Shown: positions 8,108 through 16,302 of the stretch, one piece after another
Numbering within the stretch: position 1 is the stretch's first letter
How the letters are laid out: every line of letters begins with the position of its first letter
NCBI GenBank assembly: GCA_047626725.1
Contig: JBLHSG010000004.1
Span: 62,001 to 126,000 of the forward strand
Length of the DNA: 64,000 nt
From: Ascidiaceihabitans sp034111945
GTDB lineage: Bacteria > Pseudomonadota > Alphaproteobacteria > Rhodobacterales > Rhodobacteraceae
Direction of reading: 5' to 3'
The notes under the pieces: model-generated
Told to the model about the DNA's origin: nothing
Databases searched by the model: none
Seen by the model: the letters and a program-made list of their open reading frames with translations, nothing else
Made by a program: the position numbers and the translations under genes

Positions 8108-8997
8108 GACGCGGCATTTTTCTGTGCAACAACATCGGTAATGTACGACATCAGATCATCGCGCAATTCAGCACGGGCCAGACCAAACGCCACTGTCGCC
8201 TGCAAAAAGCCCGCCTTGGAACCACAATCGAAACGCTGCCCTTGGAAACGGAAACCATAGACCGGATTGTCTTGTTCAATTTCGGCGGCGATACCGTCTG
8301 TCAGCTGGATTTCACCGCCAGCGCCGGACTTCAGCTTGTTCAAGTTGCCCATCACTGTGGGGGACAAAATATATCGACCAATCACCGCCAGATTAGATGG
8401 CGCTTCGGCCGCAGGTGGCTTTTCAACCATACCTTTGACGCGCACCATTTCGCCCATATCCTCGGACACATCCAAAACACCATAAGACGACGTTTTCTCG
8501 GGCGCGACTTCCATCGCTGCGACCATGTTGCCGCCGGTTTCCTCGTAGGCTTCGACCATCTGTTGCAAACACGGTTTTTCAGCCGCGATAACATCATCAG
8601 GCAAAATCACGGCAAAAGGTTCGTTGTGAATCAAACGGCGCGCACACCAAACCGCGTGGCCCAGGCCCAGCGCGCGATGTTGGCGCATGTAGGCAATCGC
8701 GCCACTGTCCATGTTGGTATCTTTGAGGATTTCCAACAGGTCATCTTTGCCCTTCTTGCGCAGCTCTTGTTCCAGCACAGGGGCGTGATCAAAATAGTCC
8801 TCAAGCGCACCTTTTCCGCGCGAGGTCACAAAAATGAACTCTTTGATACCTGCGGCGCGGGCCTCGTCGATGGCGTATTGGATCAACGGGCGATCCACCA
8901 AAGTCATGATTTCTTTTGGTACTGATTTGGTGGCCGGCAAAAAGCGCGTCCCCAAACCCGCCACTGGGAAAATGGCTTTTGTGACTTTTTTCCGCAT
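8104..8997 (-). CDS. galU: UTP--glucose-1-phosphate uridylyltransferase GalU
   Basis: Makes UDP-glucose from UTP and glucose 1-phosphate. The 297-residue nucleotidyltransferase opens with the diagnostic FPVAGLGTRFLPATKSVPKEI and also shows YAIDEARAAGI, the FAVILPDDVI block, a GVLDV segment, VEKP and the FDCGSKAGFLQA motif near the C-terminus. GAGGATCAGGT directly precedes the ATG. It is the first gene of the six-gene run to the sulfotransferase. In the 130 bases upstream I see no convincing promoter, only a TATAAC close to the start codon without a good -35 element. Confidence 0.95.
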   Translation of the reverse strand: MRKKVTKAIFPVAGLGTRFLPATKSVPKEIMTLVDRPLIQYAIDEARAAGIKEFIFVTSRGKGALEDYFDHAPVLEQELRKKGKDDLLEILKDTNMDSGAIAYMRQHRALGLGHAVWCARRLIHNEPFAVILPDDVIAAEKPCLQQMVEAYEETGGNMVAAMEVAPEKTSSYGVLDVSEDMGEMVRVKGMVEKPPAAEAPSNLAVIGRYILSPTVMGNLNKLKSGAGGEIQLTDGIAAEIEQDNPVYGFRFQGQRFDCGSKAGFLQATVAFGLARAELRDDLMSYITDVVAQKNAAS

Positions 8998-9127
8998 ACC
9001 TGATCCTCGTTATAGTCCGCACATTGCTACGCAGGCGCGTTTTTTACATTTTCGCACATGAACGTAAACAAAGCACATCCAAACACGTCATTTGTGCCAA
9101 ACTACGCCTAGTTGTTGCGCCATGGCG

Positions 9128-10372
9128 TCATTTTCCGTCAAATTTCCCACGCATGGCACCAATACGGCTAATTTCTCGCCGTTTGCGCCTCGTGTTTGAA
9201 CTTAACCTGAACGCTCGTTCTGAACGATCCGCCCTTCCAAACACGCCACCGCGCTGTTCCCAATACCCATCCATGTGAAACTGAACATGATGGTATAAAG
9301 CCGTTGGTGACAGGATCAGCAAGGTGACTATTTGCTGATTTTTCACCCTAGTTTTTGCAGCCTCGCGCGCCGCTTTTCGCCCGCGAATCCCCACCATTTC
9401 AACACGAGCCTTACGTGGCTTGAACACGAACGGTTTAAAGGCATCCGACGCATGTGACGATAGTTCGTTTTTGCCCAGCGTCCGAACGCGCCCTGTGTCG
9501 TATCCATCACGCAATCGACGCATTAAATAGCGCACTTGGCGTGGTTCCAACCCACCAGAAATCATGTGGCCCAGCGCACGATGTCGTTCTGATTTCAATT
9601 GCCGTTCCCAGTGTGCGGCATGCTGGGGTTTGGCGATGAATTTTCTATGAAACACAGCCCAACTGGCTCCGATTTCAAACAGATCCGTCGGCACCCGATC
9701 ATCGCGGCGCCGAACGCTGGCCGCAAAGCCGTGATGAACCTGCGCAAGGGGTGCAATCGCGGTCAAATGCCCAGCGCCAGCAAGGCGCATATTCAGGTCG
9801 GTTTCATCCAGATAAAACGCGTAGGCCGGATCGAAACCACCAAGTGACACAAGCACATCGCGACGCACGGCCATATTGGTGCCCTCAGTCTTGATCGCAG
9901 TACCGGTTTGCGGAGTCAGAATCGTGGCATGCGTTTCATCTACGCGCAGGTTCGTAGCGTGACCTTGCGCATCCAAAATACGTGCTTTCCATTGAAAGCT
10001 GATCCCGTTTCGACCACGCACAAACCCGCCAACTGCGCCTACTTTTGGCTGTTCAAACGGTTGCGTCAGATAGGTCAGCCATGTTGGTTCCGGCACCGCA
10101 TCGTCGTCAATAAACGCAATAATTTCACCCGCTGCCACATTTATCCCAACGTTGCGGGCCGCGGAAATATTGGGTTCATCAAACGTCACGGTTTTAATCA
10201 AATCGGCGAATTCAGATACCGCTTTGATGCCGTCAGGATCAGCGACAACAACGACTTCAAAGTTCGAATATTGTAGCTGGGACAAGCCCAGAATGCAGCG
10301 TTTCAAAGCCATCGGTCGATCGCGGCTAACAACCACAACACTGACCGGGACCTTGACCGACGCTTGGGTCAT
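9128..10372 (-). CDS. Glycosyltransferase family 2 protein
   Basis: Inverting GT-A glycosyltransferase. From the chosen start MTQASVKVP it reads VSVVVVSRDRP (10-20), the donor-binding segment VVVVADPDG, ISAARNVGIN (69-78) and the metal-binding triplet IDDD (88-91), then a FYLDETDLNMRL segment that looks like the catalytic-base region. The C-terminal 60 residues are basic. The start at 10372 is supported by an ATGA overlap with kdsB; a longer reading frame would run far into kdsB. It is the last gene of the cysQ-kdsB-GT2 run, which makes a role in a Kdo-containing glycan plausible. Specificity unknown. Confidence 0.85.
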   Translation of the reverse strand: MTQASVKVPVSVVVVSRDRPMALKRCILGLSQLQYSNFEVVVVADPDGIKAVSEFADLIKTVTFDEPNISAARNVGINVAAGEIIAFIDDDAVPEPTWLTYLTQPFEQPKVGAVGGFVRGRNGISFQWKARILDAQGHATNLRVDETHATILTPQTGTAIKTEGTNMAVRRDVLVSLGGFDPAYAFYLDETDLNMRLAGAGHLTAIAPLAQVHHGFAASVRRRDDRVPTDLFEIGASWAVFHRKFIAKPQHAAHWERQLKSERHRALGHMISGGLEPRQVRYLMRRLRDGYDTGRVRTLGKNELSSHASDAFKPFVFKPRKARVEMVGIRGRKAAREAAKTRVKNQQIVTLLILSPTALYHHVQFHMDGYWEQRGGVFGRADRSERAFRLSSNTRRKRREISRIGAMRGKFDGK

Positions 10373-11169
10373 TCCAGACCCATCTCTGTCATCATTGCCT
10401 CGATCTTGGGAACGTCTTCGGGGTTGTTGAGTTCCCAAAACTGGCGGCCTTTTGCTTGTACTTCGACGCATCGAACGGCACGGCCGTTTTCCATAAACCG
10501 CAGTTGCTCAAGCCCCTCTAGCTGCTCAAGCGGACCAACGGGCCAAGACGGGTAAGACGCCAGCGCATCAGGGCGATATGCGTATACCCCGACATGGTGA
10601 AAAACGGGCGTTTCCCCTGTGTTAGAGTATGTTTTCGACGTAAATGGCACGACTTCTTTCGAGAAATACATCGCCCGCAAATTCACATCAAAAACAGCCG
10701 TTGTACCGCCAACACGCCCGGCTTTTCGATCATCCAAAAGTCCGTTTAGCGTTGCGCCATCACAGCGCAAAACTGGTGTCGCGATGTCTTGATCCGGTGC
10801 GGCGCGCAGGCCAGATACCAAGTCTTCGACAAACCAATGTGGCGTCAGTGGTGCGTCGCCTTGCAGGTTCACGACGATCTCGAAGCCGCCACCAAGATTG
10901 GCATGTGCCTCCGCGCAACGTTCTGTCCCATTTGCACAGTTAACCGAGGTCATAACAACCTCGGCTCCGAATGCTTCGGCAGCCTCGCGAATGCGATCAT
11001 CATCCGTTGCCACCACAACCCGGTCAACGCCTTGCACCTCGCACGCCGCGCGCCACGATCGTTCGATCAAGGACCGCGATTGCCCGGACGCACCCGTCAA
11101 CATCGCCAAAGGTTTCGCCGGATAGCGCGTCGATGCATAGCGCGCGGGGATGACAATCAGGACTGACAT
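10369..11169 (-). CDS. kdsB: 3-deoxy-manno-octulosonate cytidylyltransferase KdsB
   Basis: Activates Kdo with CTP to CMP-Kdo for lipid A core or Kdo-linked capsule. The 266-residue protein starts with the CTP-binding PARYASTRYPAKPL (8-21) and continues with VVATDDDRI, SVNCANGTERCAEA and VNLQGDAPL, all diagnostic. It overlaps the downstream GT2 by four bases and begins directly at the end of cysQ. Because many genomes carry one kdsB for lipopolysaccharide and another for capsule, the location among glycosyltransferases raises the question which pathway this copy serves. Function itself is firm. Confidence 0.94.
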   Translation of the reverse strand: MSVLIVIPARYASTRYPAKPLAMLTGASGQSRSLIERSWRAACEVQGVDRVVVATDDDRIREAAEAFGAEVVMTSVNCANGTERCAEAHANLGGGFEIVVNLQGDAPLTPHWFVEDLVSGLRAAPDQDIATPVLRCDGATLNGLLDDRKAGRVGGTTAVFDVNLRAMYFSKEVVPFTSKTYSNTGETPVFHHVGVYAYRPDALASYPSWPVGPLEQLEGLEQLRFMENGRAVRCVEVQAKGRQFWELNNPEDVPKIEAMMTEMGLE

Positions 11170-11967
11170 TTATGCTGGCTTCAATTCGACCGACGGGGCG
11201 TAAGCAATGAAAAACGGGTTTGCAAAATCTTCTTTGCCGTACTTCAGCGGGGTCTGATCATCAAAGCGAACCACGTCGCCGCCAGCACCCAACAAAACCG
11301 CGTGTCCTGCCGCTGTATCCCATTCCATCGTGCGACCAAGGCGCGGATAAACATCGGCTTCTCCGGTTGCGATCAGGCAGAACTTCAGAGAAGAACCCGC
11401 GCTTTTCATGTCTTTGACGTTATATTTGGCGATGTAATCATCCGTCGCCTGATCACGGTGCGATTTTGAGGCCACAACCATCAGCGCGCTATTGTCCGCA
11501 ACAGACACGTTGATCGGAGCAACTGCGCCAACTTTGTCCTTATCCAGATCACCGGTTTCTTCGACAGATTGACCGTCAGCTTGGGTGAAAAACATGCGGT
11601 TCTTAGCGGGCGCATACACAACACCGCGCGTCGGTTTGCCAGCTTCGACCAGCGCGATATTGACGGTGAAATCGCCACGGCGGTGAATGAATTCTTTGGT
11701 GCCATCAAGCGGGTCAACGATCAGGAACGTGTCACCTTTTACGGTGTGCGTGTCAGACTGTTCTTCTGTCACCAACATCATGTCAGGGAACGCAGCGCGC
11801 AAACCATCAGAAATGATCGCATCTGCGGCTTCATCTGCGGCTGTTACCGGGCTGTCATCCGACTTTAATTTGACGTCGAAATCGTCTGCATCGTAGATTT
11901 CCATGATCTTGTCGCCAGCCTGCAATGCCAGCTTGCGGATCACCGGTACCAATTCTTCGTAGTTCAC
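11170..11967 (-). CDS. cysQ: 3'(2'),5'-bisphosphate nucleotidase CysQ
   Basis: Magnesium-dependent phosphatase of the inositol monophosphatase fold that converts 3'-phosphoadenosine 5'-phosphate (PAP) to AMP. PAP is a by-product of sulfate reduction and of every sulfotransferase reaction. Motifs are SPVTAADEAAD, VTEEQ, and the metal site DPLDGTKEF, plus EWDTAAGHA near the C-terminus. The GTG start at 11967 is chosen for the AGGAGAG five bases upstream; longer frames start at ATGs without such a site. A -35/-10 candidate lies at 12015-12043. kdsB follows without a gap, and a sulfotransferase lies 8 kb downstream, so a link to glycan sulfation is a reasonable inference. Confidence 0.93.
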   Translation of the reverse strand: MNYEELVPVIRKLALQAGDKIMEIYDADDFDVKLKSDDSPVTAADEAADAIISDGLRAAFPDMMLVTEEQSDTHTVKGDTFLIVDPLDGTKEFIHRRGDFTVNIALVEAGKPTRGVVYAPAKNRMFFTQADGQSVEETGDLDKDKVGAVAPINVSVADNSALMVVASKSHRDQATDDYIAKYNVKDMKSAGSSLKFCLIATGEADVYPRLGRTMEWDTAAGHAVLLGAGGDVVRFDDQTPLKYGKEDFANPFFIAYAPSVELKPA

Positions 11968-12014
11968 TATTACTCTCCTCACGTGCGCGTTTGTTGAAAT
12001 GCGCTTTGTTGTCA

Positions 12015-12043
12015 CTTATGCTGCGCTGGTAACGGAACGGCAA
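12015..12043 (-). promoter_or_regulatory. Candidate sigma-70 promoter of cysQ-kdsB-GT2
   Basis: On the minus strand TTGCCG (12043-12038) and CATAAG (12020-12015) are separated by 17 bases, about 50 bases before the cysQ GTG. Matches to the consensus are partial, so this is a suggestion from sequence only. Confidence 0.35.
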
Positions 12044-12098
12044 GAATTCCGTGTGATTTTAAACGCGCGCATGTCGCGCATGGTGTAAGGCAGCACAG

Positions 12099-12923
12099 AT
12101 GTTTCAACCTGTTCGCAAACCACAGGGTAGTATGGCCTCGGCGCTGTCTATTCTTGAGCTGATCTACCACTCTATTGTGCGATCTGTCCGCAAGTCCCAC
12201 AACAATGCGTTCCTCGCGATTGCGATGAACATGTTGCAGGTCGTGATTTTTGTAATGGCGTTTTACGTCATGTTCTCGATTCTCGGGCTGCGCGGTGCGG
12301 CGATCCGGGGCGATTTCCTGATCTACATTATGTCAGGTATCTTTTTGTACATGACCCACACCAAATCATTGGGTGCTGTTGTGGGGTCCGAAGGGCCGGC
12401 AAGCCCGATGATGCAGCACGCGCCGATGAACACAATCATTTCAATCGCGTCGGCCGCCATTGGGGCGCTATATATTCAGGTGCTGTCGCTGTTCATGATC
12501 CTGTTCATCTATCACGTTGCCTTTGTTCCGGTTGAAATTGACCGACCGATCGAGGCATTCGGCATGTTGCTGATTGCATGGTTCACTGGCGTTGCACTTG
12601 GTCTTGTGCTGCTCGCGATCAAGCCGTGGTTCCCGACTGCCGTCAGCGTGTTCACTACTCTATATCAACGCGCAAACATGATCGCGTCCGGCAAGATGTT
12701 TGTCGCCAACACCCTGCCCGGCTTTATGCTTGCGATGTTCGATTGGAACCCGCTGTTTCACTGTATTGATCAGGCGCGCGGCTTTGCGTTTATCAACTAC
12801 AATCCGCGTTACAGCACGTGGGAATATGCGTTTTATGTCGGCCTGATCCTGATCATGCTTGGCCTTATGGGCGAATTTTACACCCGCCGTCACGCATCAC
12901 TTAGCTGGGGCGCGCGTCGATGA
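12099..12923 (+). CDS. Polysaccharide ABC transporter permease (KpsM/Wzm-like, ABC-2 family)
   Basis: Membrane component of an ABC exporter for capsule or O-antigen-like polysaccharide. The 274-residue protein has about six hydrophobic segments (roughly residues 40-65, 72-92, 115-145, 155-175, 200-220 and 245-265) and ends with the NPLFHCIDQARGFAF and YSTWEYAFYVGL blocks typical of the KpsM/Wzm group. AAGG lies eight bases before the ATG. It is transcribed divergently from cysQ-kdsB and overlaps the next gene by four bases. The matching ATPase (KpsT/Wzt) and the KpsE/KpsD channel genes are not in this window, so the export complex must draw on genes elsewhere. Confidence 0.85.
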   Translation: MFQPVRKPQGSMASALSILELIYHSIVRSVRKSHNNAFLAIAMNMLQVVIFVMAFYVMFSILGLRGAAIRGDFLIYIMSGIFLYMTHTKSLGAVVGSEGPASPMMQHAPMNTIISIASAAIGALYIQVLSLFMILFIYHVAFVPVEIDRPIEAFGMLLIAWFTGVALGLVLLAIKPWFPTAVSVFTTLYQRANMIASGKMFVANTLPGFMLAMFDWNPLFHCIDQARGFAFINYNPRYSTWEYAFYVGLILIMLGLMGEFYTRRHASLSWGARR

Positions 12924-13525
12924 AGTATCTGTTCGCCGTTGTCTGCATTATCTGGGGCAGCTTTGCGGCGGCCTCTGACTTGCCCAAACTGTATGCCGTG
13001 ACCGGTGTTAAATCTAACGACGTGCTGAACATCCGCGCAGAGCCACGCGCTAAGGCCGAATTGCTCGGCACCCTAGCGTTCAACGCATCCAATATCGAAG
13101 TTGTCGCGATAAGCGATGATGGAAAATGGGGGCAGATCAACGTTGATGAACGCGCAGGATGGACCGCAATCCGCTATTTGACACCGTCACCTGACACAGC
13201 CCCATTTTTCGCCAGTTGCTTTGGGACCGAACCGTTTTGGGGTTTAATTTTGGATGAAGCGGGTGTCGCCAGCGAATGGTCATCACCCGAAAGCAGCGCA
13301 CCGGTGCGTGACCTAAGCGAGAAAATAAATTTCTCCAACTCCCAAACCGCGGGCACATTTGGCTATGTCGGGAATGCAGGCGGCGATCGTATCTTTTTGG
13401 CCAAGATCACGCCAAAAATCTGTTCCGACGGCATGTCTGATAATCTTTACGGTTTGGCCATCGATTTGACGATTACAGGCAGCAACAGCCAAAGCCTTCA
13501 GGGCTGCTGCACGTTTCAACGCTAA
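12920..13525 (+). CDS. Periplasmic SH3-domain protein with C-terminal COG3650-like domain
   Basis: Function unknown. A signal peptide (residues 1-19, KYLFAVVCIIWGSFAAAS) is followed by a bacterial SH3 domain (about 25-90: VLNIRAEPRAKAELLGTL, then KWGQINVDERAGWTAIRYL). The second half has the pattern GTEPFWGL, KICSDGMSDNLYG and GCC, as in small envelope proteins of the COG3650 type; the paired cysteines may form a disulfide. The ATG overlaps the KpsM-like permease stop by four bases, so the two are translationally coupled, hinting at a role beside the exporter, for example peptidoglycan binding. Its stop interlocks with that of alkB in CTAA. Confidence 0.7.
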   Translation: MKYLFAVVCIIWGSFAAASDLPKLYAVTGVKSNDVLNIRAEPRAKAELLGTLAFNASNIEVVAISDDGKWGQINVDERAGWTAIRYLTPSPDTAPFFASCFGTEPFWGLILDEAGVASEWSSPESSAPVRDLSEKINFSNSQTAGTFGYVGNAGGDRIFLAKITPKICSDGMSDNLYGLAIDLTITGSNSQSLQGCCTFQR

Positions 13526-14124
13526 TCTACGACCCGCATCGTCAGATTGATTCGACCGCCTTTGGGCAACAAGGTTGATGACCCGAACCTGATCTTATCC
13601 ACACCGTGATGGGTCAAACGGGCATCGCCACCCATCACCACCACATCACCTGAATTTAACCAGATTGATTCGGTCTTGCCGCCCCGTGGTTCATTGCCAA
13701 TGCGAAACAGCCCGTCATCACCCAAAGACACCGATACAACAGGCCAACGAAAATCAGCCTCGTCCTTGTCTTGATGCAGCCCCATCCGCGCACCTTCACC
13801 GTAAAAATTTATCAAACAGCAATCCGGTGCACGATCAACGCCCGACACCATCTGCCATATGTCCAAAATTTGCTGTGGAATTGCAGGCCACGCAACGCCA
13901 TTTGGGTGATGCGTTTCGTAACGATAACCTGATCGGTCCGAAAACCAGCCATATTTCCCCGCAGACGTCATCTGAACGGTCATCGGTTTGCCATACGGCG
14001 TCATTGGCGAGAACACCGGAGCAGACGCGGCAACCCCCCGAACCGCCTCAAGCACACCCAACTGTGCCTCAGACGTTAAGAAACCCTTACGAATTTCGAA
14101 ACCACGTAGGGTCAAAACCGACAT
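13522..14124 (-). CDS. alkB: Alkylated DNA repair dioxygenase AlkB
   Basis: Fe(II)/2-oxoglutarate dioxygenase that removes 1-methyladenine and 3-methylcytosine lesions from DNA. The 200-residue protein has the iron ligands in MGLHQDKDE (HxD) and LTHHGV, and the 2-oxoglutarate-binding arginines in GGRINLTMR. The MTPYGKPMTVQMT and GYRYETHHPNG segments are typical of bacterial AlkB. The start at 14124 is chosen for AAGAGGTGGAT immediately upstream; a start 20 codons earlier lacks this. It is divergent from dnaK, with 190 bases between them. No ada gene is adjacent. Confidence 0.92.
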   Translation of the reverse strand: MSVLTLRGFEIRKGFLTSEAQLGVLEAVRGVAASAPVFSPMTPYGKPMTVQMTSAGKYGWFSDRSGYRYETHHPNGVAWPAIPQQILDIWQMVSGVDRAPDCCLINFYGEGARMGLHQDKDEADFRWPVVSVSLGDDGLFRIGNEPRGGKTESIWLNSGDVVVMGGDARLTHHGVDKIRFGSSTLLPKGGRINLTMRVVD

Positions 14125-14170
14125 ATCCACCTCTTTCCCAAAGATTCCTACAATTCGCGCACCTACACCG

Positions 14171-14199
14171 CTTGCAGGGTGCATATCCGGTCCTTATAT
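14171..14199 (+). promoter_or_regulatory. Heat-shock (sigma-32/RpoH) type promoter of dnaK
   Basis: CTTG at 14171-14174 is followed after 18 bases by CTTATAT at 14193-14199, which fits the alphaproteobacterial RpoH consensus (CTTG, 17-18 bases, CYTATNT). The predicted transcript would start near 14206 and have a leader of about 110 bases before dnaK. No CIRCE inverted repeat is present, so HrcA control of dnaK is not indicated. Confidence 0.65.
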
Positions 14200-14314
14200 A
14201 CGCTCCGAACCGCGTAGAACCTTTGTTTTTGCGCATCAATCCATCGGGGCGCAGATGCCGTAACGGGTCTGCATCTCGTCACATCGCCTTATGTTATGAA
14301 AAGGGATCGAAAAT

Positions 14315-16225
14315 ATGGCCAAAGTCATCGGTATTGACCTCGGAACAACCAACTCTTGTATTGCTATTATGGACGGCAGCCAGCCTCGCGTTATCGAAAA
14401 CGCCGAGGGCGCGCGCACAACGCCATCCATCGTGGCATTCACCGACAATGAACGTCTTGTAGGCCAGCCTGCAAAACGCCAAGCGGTGACAAACCCGGAA
14501 AACACTATCTTTGGTGTCAAACGTCTTGTCGGCCGTCGTAACGACGACAAAGATTTGGCCAAAGACAAAAAGAACCTGCCATTCAACGTGATTGATGGCG
14601 GCAACGGCGACGCATGGGTCGAAGCCAAAGGCGAAAAATATTCACCTTCCCAAATCTCTGCCTTCATTCTGGGCAAGATGAAAGAAACGGCTGAATCGTA
14701 CCTTGGCGAAGAAGTGACCCAAGCGGTTATCACCGTGCCTGCGTATTTCAACGATGCACAACGCCAAGCCACAAAAGACGCCGGCAAAATCGCTGGCCTC
14801 GAAGTGCTGCGTATCATCAACGAACCAACTGCTGCGGCCTTGGCCTACGGTTTGGACAAAAAAGAAACACAAACCATCGCGGTCTATGACCTTGGTGGTG
14901 GTACATTCGACGTCACGATCCTGGAAATTGACGACGGTCTGTTCGAAGTTAAATCCACCAACGGCGATACGTTCCTTGGCGGCGAAGACTTTGACATGCG
15001 CATCGTCAATTATCTTGCCGACCAGTTCAAAAAAGAACACTCCGTCGATCTGACACAAGATAAAATGGCCCTACAGCGTCTGAAAGAAGCCGCCGAAAAA
15101 GCCAAAATCGAACTGTCGTCCGCGAACCAAACAGAGATCAACCAACCGTTCATCTCGATGGGTTCAACAGGTCAGCCATTGCACATGGTCATGAAACTGA
15201 CGCGTGCGAAATTGGAAAGCCTCGTTGGCGATCTGATCAAAGCATCGATGAAACCATGCGCGGCCGCGTTGAAAGACGCCGGTTTGACAGCCAAAGACAT
15301 CGACGAAGTCGTGTTGGTTGGTGGTATGACGCGTATGCCAAAAGTCATCGAAGAAGTGACCAAGTTCTTTGGCAAAGAGCCACATAAAGGTGTGAACCCG
15401 GACGAAGTTGTGGCCCTAGGCGCCGCGATCCAAGCCGGCGTTTTGCAAGGCGACGTCAAAGACGTTGTACTGCTCGACGTAACACCATTGTCGCTTGGCA
15501 TCGAAACTTTGGGCGGCGTGTTCACACGTTTGATCGATCGCAACACAACGATCCCGACCAAAAAATCGCAAATCTTTTCGACTGCCGAAGACAACCAGAA
15601 CGCTGTGACGATCCGCGTGTTCCAGGGCGAACGCGAAATGGCCGCAGACAACAAAATTCTGGGCGCCTTCAATCTGGAAAGCATCCCGCCAGCACCACGC
15701 GGTATGCCTCAAATCGAAGTGACCTTTGACATCGATGCCAACGGTATCGTGGCAGTTGGCGCGCTTGATAAAGGCACGATGAAAGAGCAAAAGATCACGA
15801 TCCAAGCGTCTGGCGGCCTGTCAGACACGGACATCGAACAAATGGTCAAAGATGCTGAAGACAACGCCGAGTCGGATAAAGAACGCAAAGAGCTGATCGA
15901 AGCGAAAAACCAGGCAGAAAGCCTCATTCATTCCACCGAAAAAGCGATGGAAGAGCACAAGGACAAGGTCGATCCGACAACGATCGAAGCAATTGAATTG
16001 TCCATTGCTGCGCTGAACGATGAGCTGGAAACCGAGAACGCGGACAAGATCAAGTCTGGCATTCAGAACGTGACCGAAGCGGCCATGAAACTGGGTGAAG
16101 CGATCTATAAGGCCTCGGCCGACGAAAGCGAAGGCGCGTCAGAACCATCAGGTGCGGATGAAGGCATGGATGACGACATCCTTGATGCCGAATTCGAAGA
16201 TCTGGACGACGAAAAGCGCAAGTAA
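14315..16225 (+). CDS. dnaK: Chaperone protein DnaK (Hsp70)
   Basis: ATP-dependent chaperone that folds new and damaged proteins with DnaJ and GrpE. Full length (636 residues): ATPase domain with IGIDLGTTNSC (5-15), the phosphate-loop and adenosine motifs VYDLGGGTFDVT and VGGMTRMPKV, the substrate-binding domain from about residue 390, and an acidic tail ending DDDILDAEFEDLDDEKRK. dnaJ follows after 77 bases that contain a hairpin, and grpE-hrcA lie 45 kb away in this window. A heat-shock promoter is seen at 14171-14199. AAGGGATCG supplies the ribosome site. Confidence 0.98.
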   Translation: MAKVIGIDLGTTNSCIAIMDGSQPRVIENAEGARTTPSIVAFTDNERLVGQPAKRQAVTNPENTIFGVKRLVGRRNDDKDLAKDKKNLPFNVIDGGNGDAWVEAKGEKYSPSQISAFILGKMKETAESYLGEEVTQAVITVPAYFNDAQRQATKDAGKIAGLEVLRIINEPTAAALAYGLDKKETQTIAVYDLGGGTFDVTILEIDDGLFEVKSTNGDTFLGGEDFDMRIVNYLADQFKKEHSVDLTQDKMALQRLKEAAEKAKIELSSANQTEINQPFISMGSTGQPLHMVMKLTRAKLESLVGDLIKASMKPCAAALKDAGLTAKDIDEVVLVGGMTRMPKVIEEVTKFFGKEPHKGVNPDEVVALGAAIQAGVLQGDVKDVVLLDVTPLSLGIETLGGVFTRLIDRNTTIPTKKSQIFSTAEDNQNAVTIRVFQGEREMAADNKILGAFNLESIPPAPRGMPQIEVTFDIDANGIVAVGALDKGTMKEQKITIQASGGLSDTDIEQMVKDAEDNAESDKERKELIEAKNQAESLIHSTEKAMEEHKDKVDPTTIEAIELSIAALNDELETENADKIKSGIQNVTEAAMKLGEAIYKASADESEGASEPSGADEGMDDDILDAEFEDLDDEKRK

Positions 16226-16248
16226 GCGTCTACAGAAACCGCTCAAGG

Positions 16249-16274
16249 GGCCGGTCCGTTTAGCCGGATCGGCC
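16249..16274 (+). terminator. Hairpin between dnaK and dnaJ (partial terminator or processing site)
   Basis: GGCCGGTCCG (16249-16258) pairs over ten positions, one of them G-U in RNA, with CGGATCGGCC (16265-16274) around a six-base loop; TTTG follows. The short U run suggests leaky termination or a stabilising hairpin that lowers dnaJ relative to dnaK. Confidence 0.6.
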
Positions 16275-16302
16275 TTTGACGTTTCAACAAGGAATCCGAT
16301 CT

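Noticed and set aside
8242..8925. 227-codon frame opposite galU
   Set aside because: Antisense shadow of a well-supported gene, His/Arg-rich composition typical of reverse frames.
8998..9127. Promoter of galU in the 130-base gap
   Set aside because: Only a TATAAC next to the start codon is seen, and no fitting -35 element; not strong enough to list.
14236..14820. Long frames opposite dnaK
   Set aside because: Shadows caused by the codon bias of dnaK; no homology recognised, no ribosome sites.
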